A model generated the notes under the pieces. The model had not been told where the DNA came from, did no database searches, and saw only the letters and a list, made by a program, of their open reading frames with translations. Shown here piece by piece: positions 34,857 to 44,680 of a stretch of DNA of 64,000 nt (its first letter is position 1; the number at the start of each line of letters is the position of its first letter). Source of the DNA: Dysgonomonas sp. PF1-14 (GTDB taxonomy: Bacteria; Bacteroidota; Bacteroidia; Bacteroidales; Dysgonomonadaceae); the NCBI RefSeq assembly GCF_029892965.1, contig NZ_JARXWN010000008.1, positions 124,001-188,000 on the forward strand, written 5' to 3'. Both the position numbers and the translations under genes were made by a program.

Positions 34857-37800
34857 TTATTCATTTTCTATCTCCATCAGTTCCGGTTTCTCTTCTTCTA
34901 CTTCTTTGTCTATATTTGCCAGTGTGTCCTGTATTTTACGCTCCAAGGCCGACAGTTCTGTTCTCAGGCGGATTAGTTCCGAAGCTCTTTTCCATGGCGT
35001 GTCGATTATTTCCTGCAAAACAGGAATGTCTTTTTCTATTTGTGCAATCTCCGACTCGAATTTAGGTATCAGGGACGGTATTTTATCTAATGCCTTTATG
35101 AAGTTGGCTGCTGCCAGTAACGGGTCCCGGGCTAAATCACCATTGTTGTAAGTATATTTACAGGCTCCTTCGATACAGAAGCGGTTATACTGTGTTCCAA
35201 ATGCCGGCCTTTCTGTTATTACTAAAATCTTAAAATCAAGCAAGGCTCCTATTTCTATGAACTGACCGCCAGTATCCATACCATTGGCGATGACTACCAG
35301 TCTTTCTCCGATTTTTTCTATCGAATCATTGCCTTCAAATTTATTCAACCGGATCGGATTCGGTCTGATACCATTTTCATCTTTTATAAGCTGCGTTTCA
35401 ACTCTCTGCCAGTCCCGGATAATACCTTCCAGACGGTTTTTCTTTTGTTCAAGTTTCAGCCGGCTGTTTTTCAACGACCAACCTGTCTGCTCCAATTGTT
35501 TGTTATAGTTCTTTTGCTCACTTTCCATGAGGCTGATCCTACGCTCCAGCTTCACTTTATCCAGCAGGTCGGTATTCCCCGAAAGGATGGCTACATATTC
35601 TGAATAATTCATATTACCGTCTTCGTCCATAGCTCCCTCGTCAATGGTACGCTTGCCTAATGAATTGGTCTTGAGCTGTGTGATAAAGGTTTGCTTGTTC
35701 TGCAACAGGTTGAATTTGTAGGTGTCCAAGCTGTTTTCTGAGGCATAGATGATATTATCGACTTTATTACCGGCGTAGAGCCGGGCGACCTTATTGCCTT
35801 TACGGGCTCCACGTCCGCCTCGTTGCTCCATGTCTTTGGGAGTCCAGGGGATGTCGATATGATGGGTGGCCACCGCATAGTCCGGAGCATCCACTCCCGT
35901 ACCCAGACTCTTGGTATGGCCTACCAGCACCCGGATAATACCTTGTTTAAAGGCGGCAATCATAGCTTCCCGCTGTCTGATGTTCTTAGCTTCCTGGATA
36001 AAGCGAACTTCGTAAGCATGCAACTTGTAATCTTCTACCAGTTTCCGCTTGAGTTCTCCATAGATGCTCCACTCATCAGGCTTATCGGGCTTGTATGTGC
36101 CTATGTCGCAAAAGACAAACTGTGTCCCCCGCTGATTATCAAAGCGGTAATAATAGTCCGCTATCTTTTTTGCCGCACGGGATAGCTTATTATCCGGATG
36201 GTCGTGGTATTTTTTAAGATCGATCAGCCGTAGGTCTAAAGATGCTTTGCGTGCCAGGTCGGTTACAATCAGCATACGGCCTGAATCTTTTTTATCATAT
36301 GTCATACCGGGACGGCCGATCAGCTCTCCATCTCCTGTTTTTGCAAATTCAATCAATTTTTTCTGAAATTCGTCCTGCTGTGGAGTGGAACGGGTCGTGT
36401 AAAACATGACGTTATTTTCGGGGCGCTCCAGATTTATATCTTTTCCTGTACGATAGTCCGTTATCTCGTTGTAGAAATTGGCAAGCTCCGGTACGTTCTT
36501 GAAATAACGGAAACGTTCTTTGGACTTGATCTCATTGGTCACAGTAAATTCAAAATCGGAAGTTTTTTTAGCATATACCGCCGCCCAGGCATCGAATGTG
36601 CGGATACCTTGCCCTTCCATAGCTGCCGGGCGCAAGTACTTGAATAACAGGTATAATTCGACAAGTGAATTACTGATGGTAGTACCGCTCAGAAAAGTAG
36701 CACATAAATCCTTGCCTTTTAAGTATTGCATGGTTCTAATCGCATACAGCAGATTCAGTGCGCGCTGGCTGCCCTGCGGATCTCCTAATCCCGACACATA
36801 GCGATAACGGGTATCAAAGCGGAGATTTTTAAATTCATGGCTCTCATCTATAAACAAATGATCTATACCCATCGTGCGGAAGTCAATGCTGTCATCCCGC
36901 CTTTCTTCCATCTTCTGAAACAGTTCACTGAGCATGGCTTTGAGATTCTGCTGACGCTTTTGCAAACCCTTGAGCATACCTGCCGATGACGATATCTTGT
37001 TTAAGCGTTCATAGACTTTCAGGTTTTCTTCTACCGAATCTAATTCCCTCTGGAGGGTATCGCGCTGGATTTCCATAGACTGGGGTATCTTAAAGAATTG
37101 TTCATGGGTCAGGATGATAACGTCCCAGTCATCGTTCTTGATCCGGTGAAACAGTTTCATCCGGTTCTTAGGCTCAAAGTCTTTCTCCGTAGGATACAGG
37201 ATTTTGTCGTTTGGATATGCCTTCCGGTAGGTTTCGGCAATGGCGAAAATATTGGTTTTTAATCCTATAATCATTGGTTTGTGCGCCATTTTCAGGCGTT
37301 TCATCTCATGGGATGCAATACAGATAGTCAGAGTCTTGCCTGTACCCACCTCATGGTCAATGATCCCGCCGTTATTGGATTTGAGCATCCAGATAGCATC
37401 GTACTGGCTGTCGTAAAGACGGTCGATCCCCAACGATGTAAGTTGCAAATCGGGAAAGGTCTGGAACTTGCCGTCATACCGGGGTTTTACCCGTGCGTTG
37501 AACTTGCGGTTATACAAATCCGAAAGCTTGTCCCTGATTTCGCCCGGTAAACCGTTCAGGTAGACGGCAAATCCGCTGCGTATCTCGTCAATCTTGGTAT
37601 TGGCCTGCTGTATGGCTTCCAAATCAGGAACACGTATTTCCTTCCCTTCAGCGGTATACCGTCCCGATGGCTTTGTTATCTTGGGAAAGGTATTGACCAG
37701 TGCATGGCTGAGTATGGTAAGCCCGCTTATATCATTGCTGTAATCCGGTTTGACAGCGTACTTTTCCCTGATCTCGACAGTATGTTCGCTTTCAGCCGCT

Positions 37801-40064
37801 ATATGGAAATTGTCTATATCGGCTATATACTCTATCGTAACCGTCGTATTGAACAGTTTACCTGCATATTCACTGTAATATGCGGCGGGAATCCACCTTT
37901 CCCCGAAATTGAAGTCCAAATCGGAAAAAGGGATAGCCTCAGGAATAGCTGTTTTCAAGGCTTCCAGCGATTTATGACACTCCTGAAGGTTCTCATCTCC
38001 GGGATGGACAGCTATATATTCTTCTATCTGCTCCGATTTAACAATCACATCGCCTGCGATAAAACGGGCGGCAACTTCGTAATCACCGGATAAGGGATTA
38101 TAATAGATGACACCTTCAAGTTCCCGGATCAGGTCTTTTTCATCTTTGCCTGAAATGGCAGACATATATTCCGGATCGACCCGGTCGAACTTATTCAGGG
38201 ATGCGGCCAAAGCCTCCTGCGCATTATCAACCCGAAGGGTCTTGTCTGCCCCGAATGATACGGGATGGTAGAAAATACCTGCCAGTTTCTTATTACCGTT
38301 CTCATAAAATTCAAGGGTTTGCATCTCATCTCCGAATATATCCTGCTGCAACAGTTTGCGGTTCTCCCGACAGGTCAGATCGCCGTATTTTCCGGTAAAT
38401 TCAGTGTACCTGTCGTTCAACATTTGCCGGGCCTCCGGATTTTCTTTTTTCTGGATGGTTTCTGTTGTATGCAGAAAAAAATAGGTTTCACGCAGATGGA
38501 TATAAGATTTGAATTTATCTACCTGAGCTTGGTTAAGCCTTAACGGAATAAAAGTATAGACTGTATCTTCACGCTGTTTTTGGGCATTCCATTGTGTTTT
38601 GATGGAGAGAGTTCCGACCTGTCCCCGATTTTCCACCAGCACCCCGTTTTTATAATAGTCCATCAGGACACCTTCGTATAGGCGGGATTCAAAGCTATCA
38701 CCACAGATAACAACTGTCTTAGCGGGTAAGCCTTCCGGGGACGGGCCCTCTGATTTGACAGGCAAAGCCCGGCTTTTAGCTTTGGTTTGTTGCTTTTGCC
38801 GTATCTGTCCCCGCTCTTCTTCGGATATGCCGAAAATATCGAATAAGCTAAGCTCTTTCTCCGGTTCGGGTAAGGGTATTTTGTCTGCTTGAACTACAGG
38901 TAGTATACTGTTTCCAAAGTGTTTATTATACAAATCCGTATCTAAATACAGGGCAAGGTCTTCCCTGATTTTCTCATATAGCTTTTCGCTAAGGGCTTTC
39001 ATCCCGTTTTCATACCGAAAATTAATGGCGGGCTGCCCATATTGGTCTTTGCCTTGCTTGACGCTTGTATAGACAACACGGCTGAAATCCATATAGTAGT
39101 TATTTATATTAACTCCCCCTAACCGGCGGATTCCGGTGAAATTGTATTCCCTTGTGGATCGTTCTGTTTTATGGCTGTCTTTTTGCAGAATAACCAAATC
39201 ACTTGGTACCTGAGTGTTGGCATTATCCATAAACAGATTATCGGGAAGGCGTATAGCCGATACAAGCCGGCACTTGTCCATCAGCCATTTCCTTAGATAT
39301 TCGTTCTTAGGTGAATCCATTACACCCTGCGATGTGATAAAGGCGATAAGGCCTCCTTCCCGTACCGCATCGACTGCTTTGACAAAGAAGTAGCTGTGGA
39401 TATCCTTACAGCAGCGTTTCTTTGTTTCATCTTTTTCGGAAACATACAGGGGATCATAAACCCGGTAGTCCCCAAACGGAATATTGGAACAGGCAATATC
39501 AAAATGGTTCAATGAGCGTTCGTCTATCGTCTCGAAGCCTCCCGCTACAACAATATCTTCGGGATGTAGTGCTGAGAGGATGCCGGCTGTCAACAAGTCT
39601 TTTTCATAACAACTTACAGGCCGCCCAAAAACGGAAAAAGCTTCGGTAAACGCTCCGGCTCCGGCACTGGGCTCAATGATAGTATTCGCTTTTATCCCGG
39701 TACCGGTTAATGCTTTTGCAATTGCTTCGGCTACTTCGGGCGGGGTATAAAATGCTGATAAGATGGAAGCTTGCAGGCTATCCCTGTATTTTTTATATTC
39801 TTCTTCTGTCCGAGAATATTGGCGCAGGATACTGAAGAGCAGTTTTGTGTCTTCATAGAGTTCCTGTTCCGATAGCGGCCAGCTGTTCTTATCTTCGGGG
39901 CTTTCGCACTGCCGGAGTACGCACTTCAAGCCGCCGAATCCCGAATATTTTTTCAATAGTATACGTTCTGCTTCGGATGCTTTCCGATTTTCTTCTCTTA
40001 TTCTGAAAACTGTTTGTATAGCAAGGATATTATCCTGCAAATGCTTTTTCTTATTATACGCCAT
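34857..40064 (-). CDS. giant DNA methylase / SNF2-type helicase of Bacteroidetes conjugative elements
   Basis: A 1735-residue fusion. Residues about 100-330 are an N6-adenine methylase-like domain (EPSAGAGAFTEAF as motif I, SNIPFGDY near 195 in place of NPPF/NPPY, so activity is uncertain). Residues about 870-1450 are an SF2/SNF2 helicase: DHEVGTGKTLT (Walker A) near 905, IDESHEFKN (DEAH-like) near 1071, LSGTTISNS (motif III), and GHTKSLGTGVDAP and QRGGRGARKGN (motifs V and VI). The C-terminus is a long coiled coil. Such proteins sit with topoisomerase III and DUF4099 proteins in Bacteroides conjugative elements and may process or protect transferred DNA, possibly against host defence. The gene is divergent from the DUF3945 gene. 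Confidence 0.9.
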   Translation of the reverse strand: MAYNKKKHLQDNILAIQTVFRIREENRKASEAERILLKKYSGFGGLKCVLRQCESPEDKNSWPLSEQELYEDTKLLFSILRQYSRTEEEYKKYRDSLQASILSAFYTPPEVAEAIAKALTGTGIKANTIIEPSAGAGAFTEAFSVFGRPVSCYEKDLLTAGILSALHPEDIVVAGGFETIDERSLNHFDIACSNIPFGDYRVYDPLYVSEKDETKKRCCKDIHSYFFVKAVDAVREGGLIAFITSQGVMDSPKNEYLRKWLMDKCRLVSAIRLPDNLFMDNANTQVPSDLVILQKDSHKTERSTREYNFTGIRRLGGVNINNYYMDFSRVVYTSVKQGKDQYGQPAINFRYENGMKALSEKLYEKIREDLALYLDTDLYNKHFGNSILPVVQADKIPLPEPEKELSLFDIFGISEEERGQIRQKQQTKAKSRALPVKSEGPSPEGLPAKTVVICGDSFESRLYEGVLMDYYKNGVLVENRGQVGTLSIKTQWNAQKQREDTVYTFIPLRLNQAQVDKFKSYIHLRETYFFLHTTETIQKKENPEARQMLNDRYTEFTGKYGDLTCRENRKLLQQDIFGDEMQTLEFYENGNKKLAGIFYHPVSFGADKTLRVDNAQEALAASLNKFDRVDPEYMSAISGKDEKDLIRELEGVIYYNPLSGDYEVAARFIAGDVIVKSEQIEEYIAVHPGDENLQECHKSLEALKTAIPEAIPFSDLDFNFGERWIPAAYYSEYAGKLFNTTVTIEYIADIDNFHIAAESEHTVEIREKYAVKPDYSNDISGLTILSHALVNTFPKITKPSGRYTAEGKEIRVPDLEAIQQANTKIDEIRSGFAVYLNGLPGEIRDKLSDLYNRKFNARVKPRYDGKFQTFPDLQLTSLGIDRLYDSQYDAIWMLKSNNGGIIDHEVGTGKTLTICIASHEMKRLKMAHKPMIIGLKTNIFAIAETYRKAYPNDKILYPTEKDFEPKNRMKLFHRIKNDDWDVIILTHEQFFKIPQSMEIQRDTLQRELDSVEENLKVYERLNKISSSAGMLKGLQKRQQNLKAMLSELFQKMEERRDDSIDFRTMGIDHLFIDESHEFKNLRFDTRYRYVSGLGDPQGSQRALNLLYAIRTMQYLKGKDLCATFLSGTTISNSLVELYLLFKYLRPAAMEGQGIRTFDAWAAVYAKKTSDFEFTVTNEIKSKERFRYFKNVPELANFYNEITDYRTGKDINLERPENNVMFYTTRSTPQQDEFQKKLIEFAKTGDGELIGRPGMTYDKKDSGRMLIVTDLARKASLDLRLIDLKKYHDHPDNKLSRAAKKIADYYYRFDNQRGTQFVFCDIGTYKPDKPDEWSIYGELKRKLVEDYKLHAYEVRFIQEAKNIRQREAMIAAFKQGIIRVLVGHTKSLGTGVDAPDYAVATHHIDIPWTPKDMEQRGGRGARKGNKVARLYAGNKVDNIIYASENSLDTYKFNLLQNKQTFITQLKTNSLGKRTIDEGAMDEDGNMNYSEYVAILSGNTDLLDKVKLERRISLMESEQKNYNKQLEQTGWSLKNSRLKLEQKKNRLEGIIRDWQRVETQLIKDENGIRPNPIRLNKFEGNDSIEKIGERLVVIANGMDTGGQFIEIGALLDFKILVITERPAFGTQYNRFCIEGACKYTYNNGDLARDPLLAAANFIKALDKIPSLIPKFESEIAQIEKDIPVLQEIIDTPWKRASELIRLRTELSALERKIQDTLANIDKEVEEEKPELMEIENE

Positions 40065-40108
40065 AACGCTGTCATTTAAATTTCAGACAGCCGGCACTTG
40101 CCGGATAA

Positions 40109-40199
40109 CGGATAATCAAGGTTTTTTGAAGGAAATACAACCCGAAGGGTGGAGATTTCCTCAAAAACCCGACAGGGCATGACCTTAAAGATTCATCCG
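40109..40199. repeat. nested stem-loop element, copy 2
   Basis: The outer arms CGGATAATC (40109-40117) and GATTCATCCG (40190-40199) pair with one extra base. Next come AAGG/CCTT, then GGTTTTTTGAAGGAAAT against ATTTCCTCAAAAACC (with a bulge), and an apical ACCC-GAA-GGGT. The core GGAAATAC-ACCC-AGGGTGGAGATTTCC pattern (40131-40160) is nearly the same as copy 1 (34752-34782) and in the same orientation. Shared sequence in the unpaired GGAG suggests a conserved function rather than a chance terminator. Confidence 0.75.
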
Positions 40200-40284
40200 G
40201 TAGACGGCAAAAATTTGCTGGATGAAATTAAATGGCAGTACCTGCGCAACTGCCTCCACTACGACAAATTACGACAAAACGCGA

Positions 40285-40314
40285 CAACAGTTTAAATATC
40301 AACAGTTTAAATAT
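40285..40314. repeat. tandem 15-bp direct repeat (operator-like)
   Basis: CAACAGTTTAAATAT occurs twice in immediate succession (40285-40299 and 40300-40314). It lies just upstream of a TATATTTG promoter element and inside the divergent spacer, so it is a good candidate for a repressor-binding site that controls the DUF3945 operon and perhaps the helicase. Confidence 0.6.
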
Positions 40315-40324
40315 ATTTCATTTA

Positions 40325-40332
40325 TATATTTG
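40325..40332 (+). promoter_or_regulatory. putative Bacteroidetes -7 promoter element
   Basis: TATATTTG fits the Bacteroidetes consensus TAnnTTTG and lies 42 bp upstream of the DUF3945 start codon. A possible -33 box overlaps the tandem 15-bp repeat. No other promoter for this operon is visible. Confidence 0.4.
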
Positions 40333-40374
40333 AAGCAAATACGATATGTCTGAAATAAATAATTGATTATTCCA

Positions 40375-42045
40375 ATGGGTAAAAAAGCTAATAATATGGA
40401 CGCAGCAGATAATGATGTGATTGTTGTCAGCGATAAGAAAGAGAAAAAAATAGAAGTCGTGAAAAAAGCCGGAAAGGACGGAGTGGAAACCGTACCACCC
40501 GAAAAAGAAAGGCAGAACGAGTTTTTAAAGATCGGACATAATTCAGACCCTTCAGACGTGCTGATCACTTTTGTGAAAAACTTTTACAGTCAGGCACGCG
40601 ACCCTACACGCTTCGGAATATATAAAATACCTTTTAAAACTTTCGATACATTCTTAAACAGCCTGAAATGGCTTAATAATCAAATTAATAGTAACATAAA
40701 AAAAGAACTGATGGAAAAAGATTCAAAAAACCAGGAGACTGTTCCTGAAAACAACACCGACAGGAAGAACCGCTTTATGCCTTCCCAGATAAATTGGGAC
40801 CAACTGAAAAATTTGGGTATCACACGGGAATACTTGGAACAGAAGGGCTTGTTAGACCAGATGTTACAAGGGCGTAAGACAAACCAGCTAATACCGATCT
40901 CCGTACAGCAGGGAGGAGCTCATGTGACGACCGATGCCAAATTGTCCTTGCGGCAGGAACAGGACGGCTCTGTATCCCTGAGGATACACGGGGTTAAGAA
41001 AGAGCCGGAACTGGACAGACCCTACTTCGGGCATGTATTTAGTGAAGAGGATAAGAAGAACTTGCGGGAAACAGGACATCTGGGACGGGTTGTAGACCTT
41101 TACGACAGAAGTAACGCACAACATCCTTCTTTTATAAGTATCGACCCGCTGACCAAAGAGATTACATCGATCAGGGCCAAAGGCGTCTATATACCGGATG
41201 ATGTGAGCGGTGTCAAACTCATGGATCATGAGAAAGAAGCTCTCAGAAACGGAAAGGAGATTTTTGTAGAAGGAATGACTGCCAGGTCGGGAAAGGAATT
41301 CGATGCTTACCTGCGGGTGGATGCCAATGAACGGAGGGTATCCTACCGTTTTGAAGAAGGATTGGCGAACATCCGTAAGATCGGGGGCGTAGAACTCAAT
41401 GAACAGCAAAGGAATGACCTGACTGAAGGCAAGGCTATCCTTGTCGAAGGCATGGTTAATAAGCAAACCGGAGAGTTAAGGGATTCCTATGTGAAAGCGG
41501 CGGACTTAGCTACCGGAAAGCTTCAGTTTACAAACTTCAATCCGGATTCGCCGGAGGAAAAACGGGAGATTATCATACCGCGCTACATCGGGCAGGTTCT
41601 TTTGACAAACGAAGACCGCAGGGAACTCTCCGAAGGAAAACCGATATTCCTCAAAGACCAGGTCAGGGCCAGCGGAGAGACCTACGATAGCTTTGTGCGC
41701 CTGCATCCGGCAACGGGAGATATTCAGCGCAGCCGCACCCCTGAAGGCTTTACCGAAGAGGTGAAAGTAGATATCCCCAAAGAAATATCAGGGGTGAAGG
41801 TAACGGCTAAAATGAGGGCGGATATTCAGGATGGTAAAGCCGTGGAGATCAAAGGAGCAAAAGCTCCCGACGGTACTTTAGTGCCTACTTTCGTGAAAAT
41901 GAATAAGGATACAAACTTATTGAGTTTTTACCGCGAGAACCCCGACCAGGCGAAGAAAGCTACGATAAAGCAGGGAGCAGACGATACAAGCAATAAACAG
42001 GCTCCTGCCGAAGATAAGAAATCCAAATCCAGAAAAATCGGTTAA
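40375..42045 (+). CDS. DUF4099 / DUF3945 domain protein of conjugative elements
   Basis: A 556-residue protein from ATG 40375; the frame extends 12 bases upstream to a TTG. The N-terminus is charged. A DUF4099-type domain follows (QINWDQLKNLGITREYLEQKGLLDQMLQGRKTNQL, about residues 130-210). At least three DUF3945-type repeats come next, each with an LTxEDRxxLxxGKxIxLxxMxxxxGxxxDAYLRVDxxxRR-like pattern (for example SGVKLMDHEKEALRNGKEIFVEGMT). These proteins are linked to helicase and topoisomerase genes of Bacteroides elements; the function is unproven. The C-terminus is basic (KKSKSRKIG). It starts an operon with the 86-aa DUF4099 protein and probably topB. Confidence 0.85.
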   Translation: MGKKANNMDAADNDVIVVSDKKEKKIEVVKKAGKDGVETVPPEKERQNEFLKIGHNSDPSDVLITFVKNFYSQARDPTRFGIYKIPFKTFDTFLNSLKWLNNQINSNIKKELMEKDSKNQETVPENNTDRKNRFMPSQINWDQLKNLGITREYLEQKGLLDQMLQGRKTNQLIPISVQQGGAHVTTDAKLSLRQEQDGSVSLRIHGVKKEPELDRPYFGHVFSEEDKKNLRETGHLGRVVDLYDRSNAQHPSFISIDPLTKEITSIRAKGVYIPDDVSGVKLMDHEKEALRNGKEIFVEGMTARSGKEFDAYLRVDANERRVSYRFEEGLANIRKIGGVELNEQQRNDLTEGKAILVEGMVNKQTGELRDSYVKAADLATGKLQFTNFNPDSPEEKREIIIPRYIGQVLLTNEDRRELSEGKPIFLKDQVRASGETYDSFVRLHPATGDIQRSRTPEGFTEEVKVDIPKEISGVKVTAKMRADIQDGKAVEIKGAKAPDGTLVPTFVKMNKDTNLLSFYRENPDQAKKATIKQGADDTSNKQAPAEDKKSKSRKIG

Positions 42046-42073
42046 ACGGTAAACTTTAAAAATAATTCTCATT

Positions 42074-42334
42074 ATGGACGAAAATAAAAAAAATGTGTTC
42101 CCGCAGGAGGCCGTTAACTGGGATGAACTGGAGGCAATCGGTATTTATAGGGATGAGCTGGAGACAAACGGCGAACTGGAGCTGTTATTAAACGGACAAA
42201 GAACCAATCCGGTAAACTTGCATTTGATGATGTTGGGCATCGATATAGACATGGATGCTACTCTCCGTCTTATTCTTCAGGGGGAAACCTACATTGTGGA
42301 AATCAACGGGATAACTCCTGATCCTTTGAACTAA
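42074..42334 (+). CDS. small DUF4099 protein
   Basis: An 86-residue protein consisting of one DUF4099-like domain: VNWDELEAIGIYRDELETNGELELLLNGQRTNPVNL, then a beta-rich half. It is a stand-alone paralog of the N-terminal domain of the preceding 556-aa protein and lies 28 bp behind it. It might regulate or compete with that protein. A 166-bp spacer precedes topB. Confidence 0.8.
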   Translation: MDENKKNVFPQEAVNWDELEAIGIYRDELETNGELELLLNGQRTNPVNLHLMMLGIDIDMDATLRLILQGETYIVEINGITPDPLN

Positions 42335-42500
42335 TCTTCTATTGTATTGATTTTTTAATCCGGTTCTCCATATTAAGGTCTCAGACCTATTTATTGTCCA
42401 TCTAAGTATAACATTCACTGTTTGTTATAACTGAGAAATATGATATTAAATACTATCTGTTACTTATAATATATGGGGAACCTCTAAAACTTTTGCCTTT

Positions 42501-44597
42501 ATGATTGCGATTATTACGGAGAAACCGAGCGTAGGACAGGATATTGCACGGGTGTTGAATATTACAAAGAAAAAAAACGGATATATCGAAGGGAACGGTT
42601 ATATGGTTACATGGGCCTACGGGCATCTGGTTAGTCTGGCATACCCAGAAGATTACGGGATAAAAAGCTTTGATGCGGAAAAGTTACCTGTCCTTCCTGA
42701 TCCTTTTAAATTGATACCCCGGAAAACAAAAACAAAAAAAGGGTATCAGACAGACGGAACTGCGAAAAAACAACTGGAAACAATTGCTTATGTGTTTTCA
42801 AAGTGTGACAGTATTATCGTGGCGACGGACGCCGGACGCGAAGGGGAACTCATATTCCGCTTTATTTATTCTTACCTGAATTGTAAGAAACCGTTTTCCC
42901 GTCTGTGGATCAGTTCATTAACAGACAGTGCCATAAAGGAAGGTTTTGAAAACCTCCGCGATGGTAGTGCTTATGACAACCTCTACCTTGCAGCCGATGC
43001 CAGAAGCAAGGCGGACTGGTTATTGGGGATTAATGCCAGCAGGGCACTTTGTATCGCTTCGGGAGACGGGAATAATTCGTTGGGAAGGGTGCAGACTCCG
43101 ACTCTGGCTATGATCTGCAAACGCTATCTGGAAGTGAAAAATTTTAAGCCGCAACCTTTCTGGCAGCCGGCTATCAATCTGGAAAAAGACGGGATTACCC
43201 TTCATTTGAGTACAGTTGAAGAATTTTACGAGGAAGAAAAGGCAAGCGAAATATACAAACGCTTAGTAAGCTATCCTGTGGCTAAAGTTGAGCATGTCGA
43301 AAAGAAAGAAACGCTTGTACAGCCTCCTTTATTACATGATTTGACCGACCTGCAAAAAGAAGCGAATAAAAAATACGGACTGACTGCCGAGCAAACGCTT
43401 TCTATAGCCCAGAAACTGTATGAAGCGAAATTAATATCTTATCCGCGTACTGCAAGCCGCTATATTCCCTATGATGTATTTGAAAAGATACCTTTCCTGA
43501 TAGATTCCCTGAAAGAATATCCGGAATTTAAAGTGCAGGCAAGCCTGTACTCTGTGATAAAGACAAGCGGGAACTCGGTAGATGACAAAAAAATAACAGA
43601 CCACCATGCGCTAATCATTACGGAAAATAAGCCGGAGAAGCTGTCTGCGGATGAGAAAAAGGTATATGAGCTGATTGCCAAACGGATGCTGGAGGCTTTC
43701 GCCGGAGTTTGCCGAAAAGCAGTGACGAGCGTGGATATAGCCTGCGATGATATAAAATTCAGGGCAACTCAAAGCCTGGTAACGCAGCAGGGATGGACAG
43801 GGCTGTTCGCCCTTGCTGATGAAGATGAAGCACAGGATGAAAAAGCAGTCCTGCCTGAACTGGCTGAAGGTGATTTCTTGCGGATAGTAAGCTGCAACCT
43901 TGTGCAAAAGAAAACAAAGCCGAAAGCCTTGTTTACGGATGCAGGACTGCTCTCGGCGATGGAAAGCTGCAGAAAGGAGGTGGAAGACCAAGAATCAAAA
44001 AAGGCGATGAAGGATTCGGGAATAGGCACTCCGGCGACAAGGGCGGCAATCATAGAGACCTTATCGGATCGGGGCTATATCGAAAGGGATAAAAAGAATA
44101 TTGTCCCGACTTCAAAAGGTCTGAGCCTTTATAACCTGATAAAAAATATGCGGATTGCCGATGTGGAAATGACAGGGGGATGGGAAAATGCCCTCTCGAA
44201 GATCGAAAACAGCCCGGATTTTACGGATTCGTTTATGAATGGCATAAGGGTTTATACCCGGCAGGTGGTCGATGAGATCATCAGTGTGGTCAGGGCGGAA
44301 AACACATCGGCAGAAACACCCTATATATGCCCCCGGTGCAGGCTCGGCAAGATTACTTTCTACAACAGGGTGGTCAAATGCAATTATTCAAAATGTAACC
44401 TTACTTTCTTCAGGGAGATTTGCGGAAAGAAACTGACGGATAACCAATTGACGGAGTTGTTCAAAACAGGGAAGTCGCCTCTTATTAAGGGCTTTAAAAA
44501 CAAAGAGGGGGAATCTTTTGATGCTCATATCGTTTTCGATAAGAACGGGAATTCGCATTTTGTGTATCCGGACCGTAAAAAGAAAAATAATCAGTAG
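42501..44597 (+). CDS. topB: DNA topoisomerase III (type IA)
   Basis: A 698-residue type IA topoisomerase. The Toprim domain has E7 in ITEKPSVGQDIAR and the acidic DAGREGE motif near residue 111. The catalytic tyrosine is Y314 in LISYPRTASRYI, and the C-terminus carries a zinc-ribbon (ICPRCRLGKITFYNRVVKCNYSKC). Such topoisomerases are standard cargo of Bacteroidetes conjugative elements; the related Exc protein of CTnDOT is needed for excision. It is followed by a terminator hairpin and is convergent with the T6SS-side genes. Confidence 0.93.
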   Translation: MIAIITEKPSVGQDIARVLNITKKKNGYIEGNGYMVTWAYGHLVSLAYPEDYGIKSFDAEKLPVLPDPFKLIPRKTKTKKGYQTDGTAKKQLETIAYVFSKCDSIIVATDAGREGELIFRFIYSYLNCKKPFSRLWISSLTDSAIKEGFENLRDGSAYDNLYLAADARSKADWLLGINASRALCIASGDGNNSLGRVQTPTLAMICKRYLEVKNFKPQPFWQPAINLEKDGITLHLSTVEEFYEEEKASEIYKRLVSYPVAKVEHVEKKETLVQPPLLHDLTDLQKEANKKYGLTAEQTLSIAQKLYEAKLISYPRTASRYIPYDVFEKIPFLIDSLKEYPEFKVQASLYSVIKTSGNSVDDKKITDHHALIITENKPEKLSADEKKVYELIAKRMLEAFAGVCRKAVTSVDIACDDIKFRATQSLVTQQGWTGLFALADEDEAQDEKAVLPELAEGDFLRIVSCNLVQKKTKPKALFTDAGLLSAMESCRKEVEDQESKKAMKDSGIGTPATRAAIIETLSDRGYIERDKKNIVPTSKGLSLYNLIKNMRIADVEMTGGWENALSKIENSPDFTDSFMNGIRVYTRQVVDEIISVVRAENTSAETPYICPRCRLGKITFYNRVVKCNYSKCNLTFFREICGKKLTDNQLTELFKTGKSPLIKGFKNKEGESFDAHIVFDKNGNSHFVYPDRKKKNNQ

Positions 44598-44603
44598 TGG
44601 AAT

Positions 44604-44635
44604 CATTCCCTCCGGGGAATGGGTTTGTTTTTTAG
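44604..44635 (+). terminator. intrinsic terminator of topB
   Basis: CATTCCC-TCCG-GGGAATG (44604-44621) forms a 7-bp stem with a 4-base loop and is followed by GGTTTGTTTTTTAG. It lies six bases after the topB stop codon. Confidence 0.8.
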
Positions 44636-44649
44636 TTCATGTTTTTAGA

Positions 44650-44676
44650 CAGCAACCGATGGGATATCGGTTGCTG
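44650..44676. terminator. bidirectional hairpin between convergent genes
   Basis: A perfect 11-bp stem (CAGCAACCGAT and ATCGGTTGCTG) with a five-base loop lies five bases beyond the end of the minus-strand gene at 44681. It would terminate that gene and block read-through from topB. Confidence 0.7.
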
Positions 44677-44680
44677 TTTG

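Larger units (their letters stand above)
40065..40374. other. non-coding region between divergent helicase and DUF3945 genes
   Basis: About 310 bp without a gene. It contains the second structured repeat (40109-40199), a short perfect hairpin CCGGCA-CT-TGCCGG at 40091-40104, three spaced ACGACAA-like words between 40261 and 40287, a tandem 15-bp repeat (40285-40314) and a probable promoter (40325-40332) for the plus-strand operon. Confidence 0.6.

Noticed and set aside
40256-40314. CRISPR-like or iteron replication array
   Set aside because: Only two exact 15-bp units without spacers; more likely an operator in a divergent promoter. No CRISPR array or cas genes were seen in the window.
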